From assembly GCA_963832725.1 (NCBI GenBank), contig CAWHVG010000005.1, positions 3,158,057 through 3,222,056 of the forward strand: a stretch of 64,000 nucleotides of DNA, written 5' to 3'. Positions 20,870 through 29,532 of the stretch are shown here, piece after piece. The notes beneath the pieces were generated by a model. The model did not search any database. It was not told where the DNA came from and worked only from the letters and a program-made list of their open reading frames with translations. Numbering within the stretch: the first letter of the stretch is position 1; each line of letters opens with the position of its first letter. This DNA is from JAEZBP01 sp963832725. Lineage in GTDB: Bacteria > Myxococcota_A > Polyangia > Polyangiales > Sandaracinaceae. The position numbers and the translations under genes are program-made.

Positions 20870-21118
20870 GCGCCAAAGGTACCGCAGCTCGCCGGCGGTG
20901 GACGACCCGACCGCGCGAGCCGAACGCGTCCTCTCTGGCCCCTCTGGGCGCATCGACGCGCGACCTCTCGGACGGACTGCGACCCGCGCCGGGCGATCTC
21001 GGGTGCCGGTGTCGTCCACGAAGAGCGCGCTCAGCTCAGGCGCCGGCTCGGCCGCGGTCGACCGGCGGGCGCCGCTCCAGAAGAGCGCGCCGCGTTCAGC
21101 TTCACGCGAGCGGCCAGA

Positions 21119-21132
21119 GGCCCGAAAGGGCC
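21119..21132 (-). terminator. GC-rich hairpin downstream of the TetR gene
   Basis: GGCCC-GAAA-GGGCC, a perfect 5-bp stem with a tetraloop, lies 15 bases past the TetR stop. No U-tract follows, so intrinsic termination would be weak; it may only block exonucleases. Confidence 0.4.
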
Positions 21133-21146
21133 GTCCGCGTTGCCGC

Positions 21147-21728
21147 TCAGGCGCCGGCGCCGTTCCAGAAGAGCGCGCTGATCGCGTCCAGCGTGGGCCT
21201 GAGCGCCATCGACTGGTGGCCGTACCACGCCAGCAGCGCCGAGAGGATGTGGCCGAGGTAGAGGTCGCTGAGGATCTCGGGGGGCATCCGCCCGCCCAGC
21301 TCGCCTCGCTCGTGGGCGGCGCGGAAACGGACCGCCAGCGCGGAGCGCAGGCGCGTCGCCTCGCGGTCCTCCATCGTGGACGCGGCGAAGCGGAGCGCGG
21401 CGCCGGTCACCTCCGGCAGGAGCTTCGGATCCGGCTCCCAGATCGCCGTGAGCTGCTCGTTCAGCACGCGGAAGACCTCCGCGACCGGCGCGTTCGGCGG
21501 GAGCTCGTCGAGCGCGTCGCAGATCACGTCCTCGGTCTCGCGCATGCGCTCGAGCAGGACGTGCTCCTTGGTCGGGAAGTGGAAGTAGAAGCTCCCCCGG
21601 CTCACCCCCGCCGCGGTGGCGATGTCGTCGATCCGGCAAGGCCCCACCCCGTCTCGCCGAAACACTTCGAGGGCGCACTCGTAAAGACGACGTCGAGTGC
21701 GCTGTCGCTGCTCTTCACGGCTGGCCAT
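21147..21728 (-). CDS. TetR-family transcriptional regulator
   Basis: 193 aa. The N-terminal helix-turn-helix is textbook: RRRLYECALEVFRRDGVGPC, then RIDDIATAAGVSRGSFYFHF and PTKEHVLLE. The C-terminal ligand-binding domain is unassigned but ends ALLAWYGHQS...LDAISALFWNG, as in regulators of efflux and lipid genes. ATG at 21728 sits beside an upstream direct repeat (21778-21815) that could contain its operator. The neighbouring glycosyltransferase is on the same strand 283 bp upstream, so the target is not obvious. Confidence 0.9.
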   Translation of the reverse strand: MASREEQRQRTRRRLYECALEVFRRDGVGPCRIDDIATAAGVSRGSFYFHFPTKEHVLLERMRETEDVICDALDELPPNAPVAEVFRVLNEQLTAIWEPDPKLLPEVTGAALRFAASTMEDREATRLRSALAVRFRAAHERGELGGRMPPEILSDLYLGHILSALLAWYGHQSMALRPTLDAISALFWNGAGA

Positions 21729-21777
21729 CGCGGCGCCTGACCTTTCACCCGGCGGCGTCCCCTGTCAACGGTGTGAA

Positions 21778-21815
21778 ACGAAGCGTCGCGTTCGAGACGA
21801 AGCGTCGCGTTCGAG
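21778..21815. repeat. two perfect 19-bp direct repeats upstream of the TetR gene
   Basis: ACGAAGCGTCGCGTTCGAG occurs twice in tandem (21778-21796, 21797-21815), with degenerate partial copies to about 21,875. Position 50-90 bp before the TetR start would suit an operator cluster, but a mini-repeat without function is equally possible. Confidence 0.5.
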
Positions 21816-22011
21816 ACGCAGCGCCGTGACGGAGGGCGCGCGCCGACAACGCTCGCGTTCGAGCCGCAGCGCCGGCGTGGCGCATGCCGTGACCGGAGAC
21901 GTGGCGCCGACAGGCCCGCGGTCGGCAGGGCGCAGCATTCGCCGCGCCAGCGCCTCGATCCGCCGGAGGCCGCCAGGCGAGCCCGACGACGCCCGGCGGG
22001 GAGGCGTTCGC

Positions 22012-25000
22012 TCACTCCGCGGATCGGACCGCGGGCGGCGTCGTGTTCTCGGCGAGATGGACACGGATGAGCAGGAACTTGTTGTCCAGCCGCTCGTCCG
22101 TGATCTCCTCGATGGTGCTCCCGTGCAGCACGCCGCGCAGGCTGCCGAGGCGCGAGTGCTCGAGCACCATGTAGATGGTCTGCCCCGCGTGCTGGTGGAC
22201 CCAGTCGGTGAGCGCGCGGTTGTCGAGCTGCACGAACACCGACACGTGGTTGCCGGTGTAGAAGTTCTCGCCCTTCCAGTTCATCTGCCAGGCGAGCAGC
22301 GGCTCCTCCGGACCGTGGCGCAGCTCGTAGTAGCGATGGATGAGCTCGCGCTGGCCCCAGTGCGGCGAGAGATCGATCAGGTAGACGTCGAGCGACCACG
22401 CCGCGAACGCCAGCGCCACGCCGAGGAAGGCCGGAAGCGCCACCGCGCGGAGCTTGCGCGCCGCGGCCAGCAGCACCACCACCGTCGCCACGACCGCGAA
22501 GCCGGTCAGGATCGGCCGGTAGTCGAACTGCTCGGGCCAGGGCCGGCCGTAGTTGTAGACGAAGAGGTGGATCAGGTGCTCGTAGCCCTGCGGCCGCGAG
22601 TCGGTCACCCACGAGAGATCGCGACCGACCAGCCCGACCAGCACCGGCGCCGTCAGGAGCCCCGTCGTCACCGCAGCCGGGCGCCATCGACGCTCTTCGG
22701 AGGCCGCCTTCGCTTGGGGCGAGAGCACCCACACCGCCGCCGCGAAGAGCCCGATGCCGAGGCCGATCAGCGCCAGCGAGGCGCCCGTCGGCCAGGGGTG
22801 CATCATCACCCAGTCGGCCGCCTCGGGGCCCTCCACGCCCTGCGGGATGATCCCGCGGACGTCGCCCCAGATCCCGGCCACGCCCAGCACCGCCGGCACC
22901 GGCGCCAGCACGCTGAGCGCCACGCCCGCCACCGCCCGCCACGAGAAGCGCGGGCTGGCCGGACCGAGCATCCGCGCCATCGCCAGGCCCACCAGGATCG
23001 CCGCCGGCGGCACCGCCGGGAAGATGTAGTGGTGGAACTTCGTGGTCATCGCCGAGAAGAGCGTGAACGCGCCCGCCAGCCAGAGCGTGATCAGCATGGT
23101 GATCTCGCGGCGGCGGCGGCTCTCGCTCGACTCGTCGGCCTGGCTCCGCCGCAGCTCCAGCCAGCCGGCCAGCGCCAGCGGCGCCATCGCGATCCATGGG
23201 AAGAGCCCGTAGCCGAGCTGCTCGATGAAGTACTCGATCGAGCCCGTGTCGCCGTGCACGCCGGAGGTGAGGCGGTTGATGTGATCGTGGATCAGGATCC
23301 GCTCGGTGAAGGGCGGCCCGTGGCGGATGTACATCGCCACGTACCAGGGCAGCCCCGTCACCACGACCACGATCATCCCGAGGAAGACGCGCAGCTTGCC
23401 GCTCAGGAGCAGATCCCAGCGGCGCGAGCCGATCAGATAGAGCAGCGCGACCAGCCCGGGCAGCGCGAAGCCGGGGATGCCCTTGGCCATGAACGAGAGG
23501 CCGCAGAAGAAGTAGAACGCGACCGTGTAGAGCGCCTGGACGCGGCGCTCCTTGCGCAGCGCGAAGAGGACGCCGACGTAGCCGACCAGCCAGATCAGCC
23601 CCTGCACGATCGGCTGCGCGGCCGGTCCGGAGAAGAAGGGCTCCTGGTTGTGCACCGGCGAGTTGCCGGGGATGCCGTGGTTGCCGGCCGAGCCGTGCAT
23701 GAAGACGTCCGGGTGCCAGCCGAAGGGCGGCAGGTTCGCCATGAACGTCACGTTCCGCGAGAGCAGATAGAGGATCTGCGGAACGATCACGACCGAGAGC
23801 GCGCCGATCAGGAGGTGCCGCGCCGAGAACGTCACCGGCCCGAACGCGAAGCGCTTCACCTCGCGCTCCGGGTCCTCGGTCATGGCGAGGCCGAGCATGC
23901 ACATGGCCATCGTCATCGTGGAGACGAAGGGCATGTCGGTGATGGCCTGGTGCGCCAGCAGGAAGAAGTGCGGCGCCGTCGCCAGCACCAGCGCCGTCAC
24001 CAGCCCGGCCCGCTTGGACCAGACGCGCGACACCAGCGTGTACACGCCGAGGAGGGCGCCGACGGTCAGCAGGAAGTGGGGCAGCCGGATCGCCCACTCC
24101 GGATGGAGCGGGTTCGCGTCCGGGTGAAAGTCCACGCCGAGCGAGCCCATGCTCAGCGCCTCGGACCAGAAGATCAGGATCGGCTTCGACCAGAACCAGT
24201 CCTCCTGCGCCCACCACAGGCTGATCCAGTCGTCGCGGGAGAGGATCTCGCGGGCGACCTCGCCGTAGTGGGTCTCCCACGGATCCCAGAGCCCGTAGGC
24301 GCCGAGGAGCGGGAGGTAGAGGAAGCCGGCGACCACGAAGACGAGCAGCCCGGGGCGGCGGATGGCCGGCGGCAAGAGCGCGGCCAGCGCGAGCACCAGC
24401 GTCAGCGGCAGCCGGTCGTAGCCGCCGAGCGGCACACCGACGAGCAGGACCAAGAGCGCCAGCGGCACGCAGACCATGGGGCTCATGGCCAGCGGCTCAC
24501 CCTCGCGGGCGAAGATCACGGTGGAGCGCCAGCCGATGCGCTCGCCCTCCGCATTCCAGAGCCCGAACACGTCGAGCAGCCCGACCGTGCCGGTGAAGAC
24601 GGCGAAGATGCCGTAGAGCGGGCCGTGGAGGATCTGCTCCTCGTTGGCCATGAAGAGGAACGAGACGCCGTAGCCGAGCAGCATCAGCGCCACACCGCGG
24701 CCGACGTGCAGCCAGCGGAAGGCCTTCTCTTGCCGCTCCTCGCTCAGCCCCTGGCGGAGGCGCGTCGCCCAGAACGCCGGTGCGGCGAGGGCAGAGAGCA
24801 CGACGAGCCCCACCGCCCAGCCGATGCGCTTGCCCTTGTCCAGCGTCGTGTCTCCGAGCGCGAGCGGCACCAGCGCGAACATGGCGCCGAAGCTGGCCGC
24901 CGCCGCGGCGAGGCCCGCCCACACCACCGTCCGACCTGGGCCGAGCGCGAAGGGCGCGACAATCGCCAGCGCGGCGAGGACCGCGGGGGCCAGCGAGAGG

Positions 25001-25134
25001 ACCGCCAACCATCGCGAGAGGGCCTGGCGCGCCGCCGTCGATCGCGGGGCGGGCTCGGGCGCGCTCTCGGCGCTGGCAGGCTCATGGTTCGAGGACGGCT
25101 CGTCCCCAGCGGCTCGTTCCTGCTCTTTGCTCAC
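22012..25134 (-). CDS. large ArnT/PMT-type (GT39/GT83) membrane glycosyltransferase
   Basis: 1,040 aa from GTG at 25134 (MSKEQERAAGDEPSS); the frame stays open far upstream through repeats, which are not taken as coding. The N-terminal ~250 residues hold several transmembrane helices. The signature first periplasmic loop follows: YGLWDPWETHYGEVAREIL and WISLWWAQEDWFWSKPILIFW, typical of the ArnT/PMT fold with its acidic active-site residues. About ten more helices and a soluble C-terminal domain (QLDNRALTDWVHQHAGQTIY) follow. These enzymes move a sugar from a polyprenyl-phosphate carrier to lipid A, glycans or proteins. The carrier would come from the polyprenyl pathway. Acceptor unknown. It is about twice the length of ArnT. 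Confidence 0.85.
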   Translation of the reverse strand: MSKEQERAAGDEPSSNHEPASAESAPEPAPRSTAARQALSRWLAVLSLAPAVLAALAIVAPFALGPGRTVVWAGLAAAAASFGAMFALVPLALGDTTLDKGKRIGWAVGLVVLSALAAPAFWATRLRQGLSEERQEKAFRWLHVGRGVALMLLGYGVSFLFMANEEQILHGPLYGIFAVFTGTVGLLDVFGLWNAEGERIGWRSTVIFAREGEPLAMSPMVCVPLALLVLLVGVPLGGYDRLPLTLVLALAALLPPAIRRPGLLVFVVAGFLYLPLLGAYGLWDPWETHYGEVAREILSRDDWISLWWAQEDWFWSKPILIFWSEALSMGSLGVDFHPDANPLHPEWAIRLPHFLLTVGALLGVYTLVSRVWSKRAGLVTALVLATAPHFFLLAHQAITDMPFVSTMTMAMCMLGLAMTEDPEREVKRFAFGPVTFSARHLLIGALSVVIVPQILYLLSRNVTFMANLPPFGWHPDVFMHGSAGNHGIPGNSPVHNQEPFFSGPAAQPIVQGLIWLVGYVGVLFALRKERRVQALYTVAFYFFCGLSFMAKGIPGFALPGLVALLYLIGSRRWDLLLSGKLRVFLGMIVVVVTGLPWYVAMYIRHGPPFTERILIHDHINRLTSGVHGDTGSIEYFIEQLGYGLFPWIAMAPLALAGWLELRRSQADESSESRRRREITMLITLWLAGAFTLFSAMTTKFHHYIFPAVPPAAILVGLAMARMLGPASPRFSWRAVAGVALSVLAPVPAVLGVAGIWGDVRGIIPQGVEGPEAADWVMMHPWPTGASLALIGLGIGLFAAAVWVLSPQAKAASEERRWRPAAVTTGLLTAPVLVGLVGRDLSWVTDSRPQGYEHLIHLFVYNYGRPWPEQFDYRPILTGFAVVATVVVLLAAARKLRAVALPAFLGVALAFAAWSLDVYLIDLSPHWGQRELIHRYYELRHGPEEPLLAWQMNWKGENFYTGNHVSVFVQLDNRALTDWVHQHAGQTIYMVLEHSRLGSLRGVLHGSTIEEITDERLDNKFLLIRVHLAENTTPPAVRSAE

Positions 25135-25271
25135 GATGTTCTCGTGCCCGGGGGCGGCGGAGCATAGCTCGGATGGGCGCGGGCGTCCCGCTCGGGTCTT
25201 TCTGCGGCGCTGGCTGGGTTTTCGGCTCGCGGGAGGCTCGGCTCTGCCGTCCACCGGGGGCTTCTGGCGGG

Positions 25272-25577
25272 GCTGCCGCGGCTGGGCGTCTGCTCGGTTG
25301 GAGGGGCGGGGCTGCCGCGGCTGGGCGTCTGCTCGGTTGGAGGGTCGGGGCTGCCGCGGCTGGGCGTGCGGCGGGGGCCGGGGGTCTGCACGGTTGGAGG
25401 GGCGGGGCTGCCGCGGATGGGCGTGCGGCGGGGGCCGGGGGTCTGCACGGTTGGAGGGGCGGGGCTGCCGCGGCTGGGCGTGCGGCGGGGGCCGGGGGTC
25501 TGCACGGTTGGAGGGGCGGGGCTGCCGCGGATGGGCGTGCGGCGGGGGCCGGGGGATCGCCCGCTCCTCCGACGAGG
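25272..25577. repeat. tandem array of 39-bp and 57-bp units
   Basis: The core GCTGCCGCGG recurs at 25272, 25311, 25350, 25407, 25464 and 25521, so spacing is 39, 39, 57, 57, 57 bp. The longer unit is the shorter one plus an 18-bp G-rich insert containing GGGGGCCGGGGG. Both periods are multiples of three and the frames remain open, but there is no start or sensible protein. It lies upstream of the glycosyltransferase start. Confidence 0.9.
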
Positions 25578-25589
25578 AACCCGACCCGG

Positions 25590-25639
25590 CGCGCCGTGCT
25601 CCGAACGACCAAACAACAGGTCGTTCGGAGCACGGCGCG
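25590..25639. repeat. perfect 21-bp inverted repeat with 8-base loop
   Basis: Left arm 25590-25610 (CGCGCCGTGCTCCGAACGACC), loop AAACAACA, right arm 25619-25639, with no mismatch. The hairpin is exceptionally stable and sits between two tandem arrays. No T-run follows on either strand, so it is not a normal intrinsic terminator. Confidence 0.9.
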
Positions 25640-25769
25640 GTAACGGGCCACCCGAGTCGTCGCTGGCGATCCCCCGGCCCCCGCCTCCTCGGGGTGATCG
25701 GCCGGGTCCGGTTTCGTGCTGGTACGGGGCACGCCGGACACGCCTGCGGCGCGTCCAGCATGCCTGCTG

Positions 25770-26212
25770 CCGGCTTGCCGCGACTCGCTCGCTGGCGCGA
25801 GAGGGGCCGGCGCGGAGCGTGTCTGCTCGCTTGCTGGCGCGAGAGCTCCCGGCTTGCCGCGACTCGCTCGCTGGCGCGAGAGGGGCCGGCGCGGAGCGTG
25901 TCTGCTCGCTCGCTGGCGCGAGAGAGGCCGGCTTGCCGCGACTCGCTCGCTGGCGCGAGGGATGCCGTCGTGCGCGTGGGAGCGTGTCTACTCGCTCGCT
26001 GGCGCGAGAGGGGCCGGCGCGGAGCGTGTCTGCTCGCTCGCTGGCGCGAGAGAGGCCGGCTTGCCGCGACTCTCTCGCTGGCGCGAGAGAGGCCGGCGCG
26101 GAGCGTGTCTACTCTCTCGCTGGCGCGAGAGAGGCCGGCTTGCCGCGACTGGCTCGCTGGCGCGAGAGAGGCCGGCGCGGAGCGTGTCTACTCGGTCGCT
26201 GGCGCGAGAGCT
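25770..26212. repeat. alternating 37-bp / 42-bp (79-bp period) minisatellite
   Basis: Unit A starts CCGGCTTGCCGCGACT, unit B starts CCGGCGCGGAGCGTGTCT. Both end in the palindrome CTCGCTGGCGCGAG. Units start at 25770 (A), 25807 (B), 25849 (A), 25886 (B), 25928 (A), then a diverged B, 26014 (B), 26056 (A), 26093 (B), 26135 (A) and 26172 (B). The spacing is a strict 37/42 alternation except at the diverged unit. A 79-bp period shifts frame each turn, so it is not coding even though long frames stay open. Confidence 0.9.
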
Positions 26213-26429
26213 GGCGTCGCGCGCGTCGGAGCTGTGGGGACTGGCTCGCATACGGGAGAGCTGCCGGCGCGCGCGGCGGACGATCGGATGTGAACCGTGG
26301 CGTTCCGCTGCGCCGTGATCGGTGGGGACTGCTGTCTCGTTCTGTCTCGATCTCCGGCGCGGCACGGGCGGTCAGGGCAAGCTCGCGGGCTGGCGAGCAC
26401 GACTCGCGACGCAGGAGAGGACCCGCGCC

Positions 26430-27107
26430 ATGGCCAGCCCGAAGAGCCCCGACCCCAGACGTACTCGCTTCGACCGCATCGTCGCGCTGGCGATCGCGTG
26501 GCTCTTCGTGCCCGCGTTCGTCGCCGTTCGTTTCGGTTTCGCGCCCGGACGTTTCGTCTCGGAGCTGTTCTACCCGAGCGTCGAGCAACTGGTTCTGCTG
26601 GTCGGCTTCGGGCTGCAGCTCTACCGCCTGCTCCGCCCGGCCGAGGGACCGCGCTCGCGCGAGATCATGGGGCGAGGAGAGCGGCTCTTCTTGGGTTTCT
26701 TCCTCGTCGGGTACGGCTTCTTGGCCACGCGCACGGCGCATCCCGTGGTGATCGGCCCCTACGGATTCGATCCGATGGCGCTCGTCTTTCGCGTCCTCGA
26801 GTACCTGGTCCTCTTCGGCCTCTTCGCCGGCCGCGCTCGCACCGTGATCGACGGGAGCGCGCGCACCATCACCGTCGGCGACCTGGTCCCGCGCAAGTTC
26901 GCCTTCGACGACGTGAGCGGGCTCGGGCTGGAACGGAGGACCGGCTCGCTGCGCTACGGCATGCGGAAGACGTACTACTGCCTGTCGCTCTTCTTCGGCG
27001 ATCGGCGAAGCCCGCGGACGATCGTGGAGCTCCCGACGCCGCAGGAGGTCGAGGCGCAGCTCCGCCTTCTGCATGCCGAGACCGGCGTCCCCGTCATCGC
27101 GAGCTGA
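26430..27107 (+). CDS. multi-pass membrane protein of unknown function
   Basis: 225 aa. ATG at 26430 follows AGGAGAGGACC. Residues about 18-150 contain four or so hydrophobic helices (IVALAIAWLFVPAFVAVRF, LVLLVGFGLQLYRLL, LFLGFFLVGYGFLATR, FRVLEYLVLFGLFAG). The C-terminal ~75 residues form a soluble beta-type domain (TVIDGSARTITVGDLVPRKF, then YYCLSLFFGD). The pattern resembles PH-like tails of membrane proteins. No family is named. It is flanked on both sides by repeat arrays. Confidence 0.7.
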   Translation: MASPKSPDPRRTRFDRIVALAIAWLFVPAFVAVRFGFAPGRFVSELFYPSVEQLVLLVGFGLQLYRLLRPAEGPRSREIMGRGERLFLGFFLVGYGFLATRTAHPVVIGPYGFDPMALVFRVLEYLVLFGLFAGRARTVIDGSARTITVGDLVPRKFAFDDVSGLGLERRTGSLRYGMRKTYYCLSLFFGDRRSPRTIVELPTPQEVEAQLRLLHAETGVPVIAS

Positions 27108-27805
27108 CCCGAAACGCTCCGCCCGAAGCCGCCGCGGCCGGTCGCTCTCGATCCGCTGCCGAACCACGGCCTCGTTCCGTTCGACACGTTCCCGTTTGCA
27201 CCGGTGCGCGGCGCCGCTCGGGGCACGCTGGGAGAGCGCCGGCGGCCCGGCATGCGACGACGCGCGCCGCCGAGCTCGCACCGCGCCGCCACGCGCGCGA
27301 ACGCGGAGGACGGGGGCACGGCGCCAAGGGGCGCCGGCGCGATCCGGAGAACGCGAGCCAGGGCCCGGATCGCGCAGAAGCGATTCGGAGAGCGCGAGCC
27401 GCGCCCCGGATGGCGCAAGAGCGAATCGGAGCGCGCGAGATGCGGGCCTGCTCGCGCAGGGGCGATAGGGAGAACGCGGACTGCACGACGGGGTCCGCAT
27501 GGGGCTTCGAGGATCCTCGGGCGGGTCCGAAGGCACCGCATCGGTCCTGGAGGATCGCACATCGTGCTCGCGCGGCCCGCGAGGCAGTTCGAGACTGGAG
27601 CGTCGCCTCTGTCGGACCCGCACCGGGGTTCGAGATCCACGAATCGGTGTCGTGCGCTCGGAGCGGGCTCCGAGGCTCCAGAAAGCCTCCTGCGGGCCCC
27701 GCAAGGCCGTCCGAGGATTCTCGAACGCCTCTGCAGGCCTCCGCGAGCGGCTCTGACGCTTCCGGAGTGGCCACACCCTCCCCATTTGAGGATTTCGCGA
27801 CCGTT
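27108..27805. other. 698-bp non-coding stretch with degenerate repeats
   Basis: No convincing gene. The left half contains the 41-bp-period array at 27339-27502. The right half (about 27,500-27,760) holds looser similar phrases (GGATCCTCGGGC, GGATCGCACATCG, GGATTCTCGAACG), suggesting an old decayed array. Confidence 0.6.
27339..27502. repeat. four degenerate repeats with 41-bp period
   Basis: GCGATCCGGAGAACGCGAG (27339), GCGATTCGGAGAGCGCGAG (27380), GCGAATCGGAGCGCGCGAG (27421) and GCGATAGGGAGAACGCGGA (27462) are exactly 41 bp apart. Confidence 0.8.
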
Positions 27806-27835
27806 CTTCGTTTGGTACTGCCGGTTCAAACGAAG
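27806..27835 (+). promoter_or_regulatory. 9-bp inverted repeat touching the ribosome-binding site
   Basis: CTTCGTTTG (27806-27814) and CAAACGAAG (27827-27835) are perfect complements with a 12-base spacer. The right arm runs into the GGAGG ribosome-binding site (27835-27839) of the gene starting at 27847. It could be an operator at the transcription start or an RNA hairpin that limits ribosome access. Confidence 0.55.
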
Positions 27836-27846
27836 GAGGTCGGGTC

Positions 27847-28613
27847 ATGGCGGAGCGGAGCAAGCAGGTCGAATATCGGATGAACAACGGTGAGGCGGTG
27901 GTCGCGTCGGGGACGACCCATCGCGACATCATCGCGGGCGCTGCGGCCGAGAAATCGACGGCATCACGGTCGAGGACGCCAAGAAGCTGATCGACGGGTT
28001 GTGCCACACGCTGTCCGTCGCGACCGACACGCTCGGTGGCGCCGAAGACCGCTACGTGGCGGAGCTGGCGGACGATGTGGTGCCGAAGGGCGCGCGCGAC
28101 GCCGGCGCGGACGAGCTGCGGACGCTCTATCAGCGGGTTCGGGTACGGCTCGAGGACGCCCTCGGCAGACGGGGCTTGAAGCGCTACGGGCTCGAGACGC
28201 CGGCGCCGCGGCCGCCCGACGCGCTGCGGGCGCGGGTCCAGACCACCATCGACCTGATGCGCGAGGATCCGGCCGAGCTCGACGACGGCGTGGGCGACCC
28301 CATCCCCACCGCCACGATCGCCGACAACCTGCAGGCGGCGCTCACCCCGCTGGCCGGCGCAATCTCCACGTTGCGCACCGAGGAGCGGGAGAACGAGGGC
28401 GCCCTGACCGACCGCAACCGTGCCGTCGACGCGTGGACGGGCGTCTACCGCGGCGTCGCCACCATGTTGAGCGGCCTCTACCAGCTCGCCGGGCGCGACA
28501 ATCTGGCCGACCGCATCCGCCCGACCGTGCGCCGCGCGAGCGGGATCGACGACGCCACGCCGCCCGCGGACGCCGGTGCGAGCGATGCCGGCGCGAGCGA
28601 CGCCCAGGCGTAG
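27847..28613 (+). CDS. hypothetical protein (frameshift near 27,953)
   Basis: ATG at 27847 is preceded by AAGGAGG. It reads MAERSKQVEYRMNNGEAVVA and HRDIIAGAAAE, then breaks at GAGAAATCGAC. One more base (for example GAGAAGATCGAC) restores IDGITVEDAKKLIDGLCHTL and the rest to 28613, about 255 aa in all. The C-terminal half is helical (TTIDLMREDPAELDDG, AVDAWTGVYRGVATMLSGLY) and ends in Ala/Asp repeats (DAGASDAGASDAQA). Soluble, no transmembrane segment. Family not recognised. Confidence 0.65.
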
Positions 28614-28706
28614 CGGAGCGACGAGAGGGTGGAGAGCGCACAGCCCTCGTCGTCGTCTGCGCGCTCCCCTATGCTCCCTCGCTCATCCGAGCCGAGAGGA
28701 GAACCG

Positions 28707-29390
28707 ATGAGCACGCACCTTCACATGCTTCCGCCCAGCGTGAACAACCTCGCCGTCCGCGTCTTCGTGCGCGCCGCGGGGCTGCCCTTCTCGGAGGAGA
28801 ACGCTTGGGGAAAGACGCGGTCGCCCGAGTTCTTGGCGAAGATCCCCGCGCACCTCACGCCCGCCATCGAGCACGACGAGCACCCGCGGGGCGCGATGTG
28901 GGAGAGCTGCGCGATCATGATGTACCTGGCGAATACGCACGGGCTCGACGATCTCTATCCGGCCGATCCGGGCCGTCGCGCGCTCGTCGACTCGGCGAAC
29001 TTCTACCTGGCGGGCACGCTCTATCCGCTCGTCGCGCGCTCCACGTACCCGCGCCTCGGCTTCCCGAGCTACCCGGGTGAGGTGGGCTCGGCGCCCGACG
29101 CCACCGACGCGCAGAAGGCGGCCGCGCGCGCGGCGGCCGAGGAGGCGATCGCGGAGCCGCTCGAGGTCTTCCGCGAGTACTTCGTGCGCGACGGCTTCAT
29201 CGGCGACGGCCCCTCGCCCACCATCGCCGACATCCGCCTCGCGACGACGCTCGAGTTCCTCGCCCTGAACGACGCGCCGCTGCCCCCCTGGGCGCAGAGC
29301 TACATCGAGCGCGTGGAGGCGAAGCTCGGCGATGCGTACCGCGAGCCCGCCGCCGACGTCCGCGGCTACGTCGCCAGCAAGAAGGGCTGA
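28707..29390 (+). CDS. glutathione S-transferase-like protein
   Basis: 227 aa. ATG at 28707 follows GAGGAGA. The N-terminal thioredoxin-like domain reads HMLPPSVNNLAVRVFVRAAG, then IPAHLTPAIEHDE (cis-Pro loop) and MWESCAIMMYLA, the equivalent of the GST ESxAIxxYL motif. The helical C-terminal domain contains FVRDGFIGDGPSPTIADIRL, the N-capping-box region typical of GSTs. The catalytic residue at the start of helix 1 may be Ser rather than Cys. Probably a cytosolic detoxification enzyme; substrate unknown. Confidence 0.82.
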   Translation: MSTHLHMLPPSVNNLAVRVFVRAAGLPFSEENAWGKTRSPEFLAKIPAHLTPAIEHDEHPRGAMWESCAIMMYLANTHGLDDLYPADPGRRALVDSANFYLAGTLYPLVARSTYPRLGFPSYPGEVGSAPDATDAQKAAARAAAEEAIAEPLEVFREYFVRDGFIGDGPSPTIADIRLATTLEFLALNDAPLPPWAQSYIERVEAKLGDAYREPAADVRGYVASKKG

Positions 29391-29532
29391 TCGCGGGAGC
29401 CGATCGCGGGACCCTCACGATCCACGGGCATGGCGGCAAGGGCGCGGGCCTCCGACCGCGTCGCGCCCGTGCCCACGGTCCGCGTTCAGCGCGTCGGCCG
29501 GACGCAGCTCACGACGAGCTCCCCCGGCGCCG

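Noticed and set aside
21697..25167. Plus-strand frame of 1,156 codons opposite the glycosyltransferase
   Set aside because: His/Arg/Asp/Glu-rich mirror translation of a membrane protein; no motifs, and the minus strand has clear ArnT/PMT features.
25135..25761. Upstream extension of the glycosyltransferase frame by about 209 residues
   Set aside because: The extension is Pro/Arg repeat translation of the tandem arrays. GTG at 25134 gives a normal start before the first membrane helices.
25770..26212. CRISPR-like appearance: palindromic core repeated at short intervals
   Set aside because: The intervening sequences are not unique spacers but two alternating, conserved sequences, and no cas gene is nearby.
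24824..26293. Long plus-strand reading frames (over 400 codons) across the repeat arrays
   Set aside because: They arise because the GC-rich repeats lack stop codons. The 79-bp period changes frame each unit, and the left part is antisense to the glycosyltransferase.
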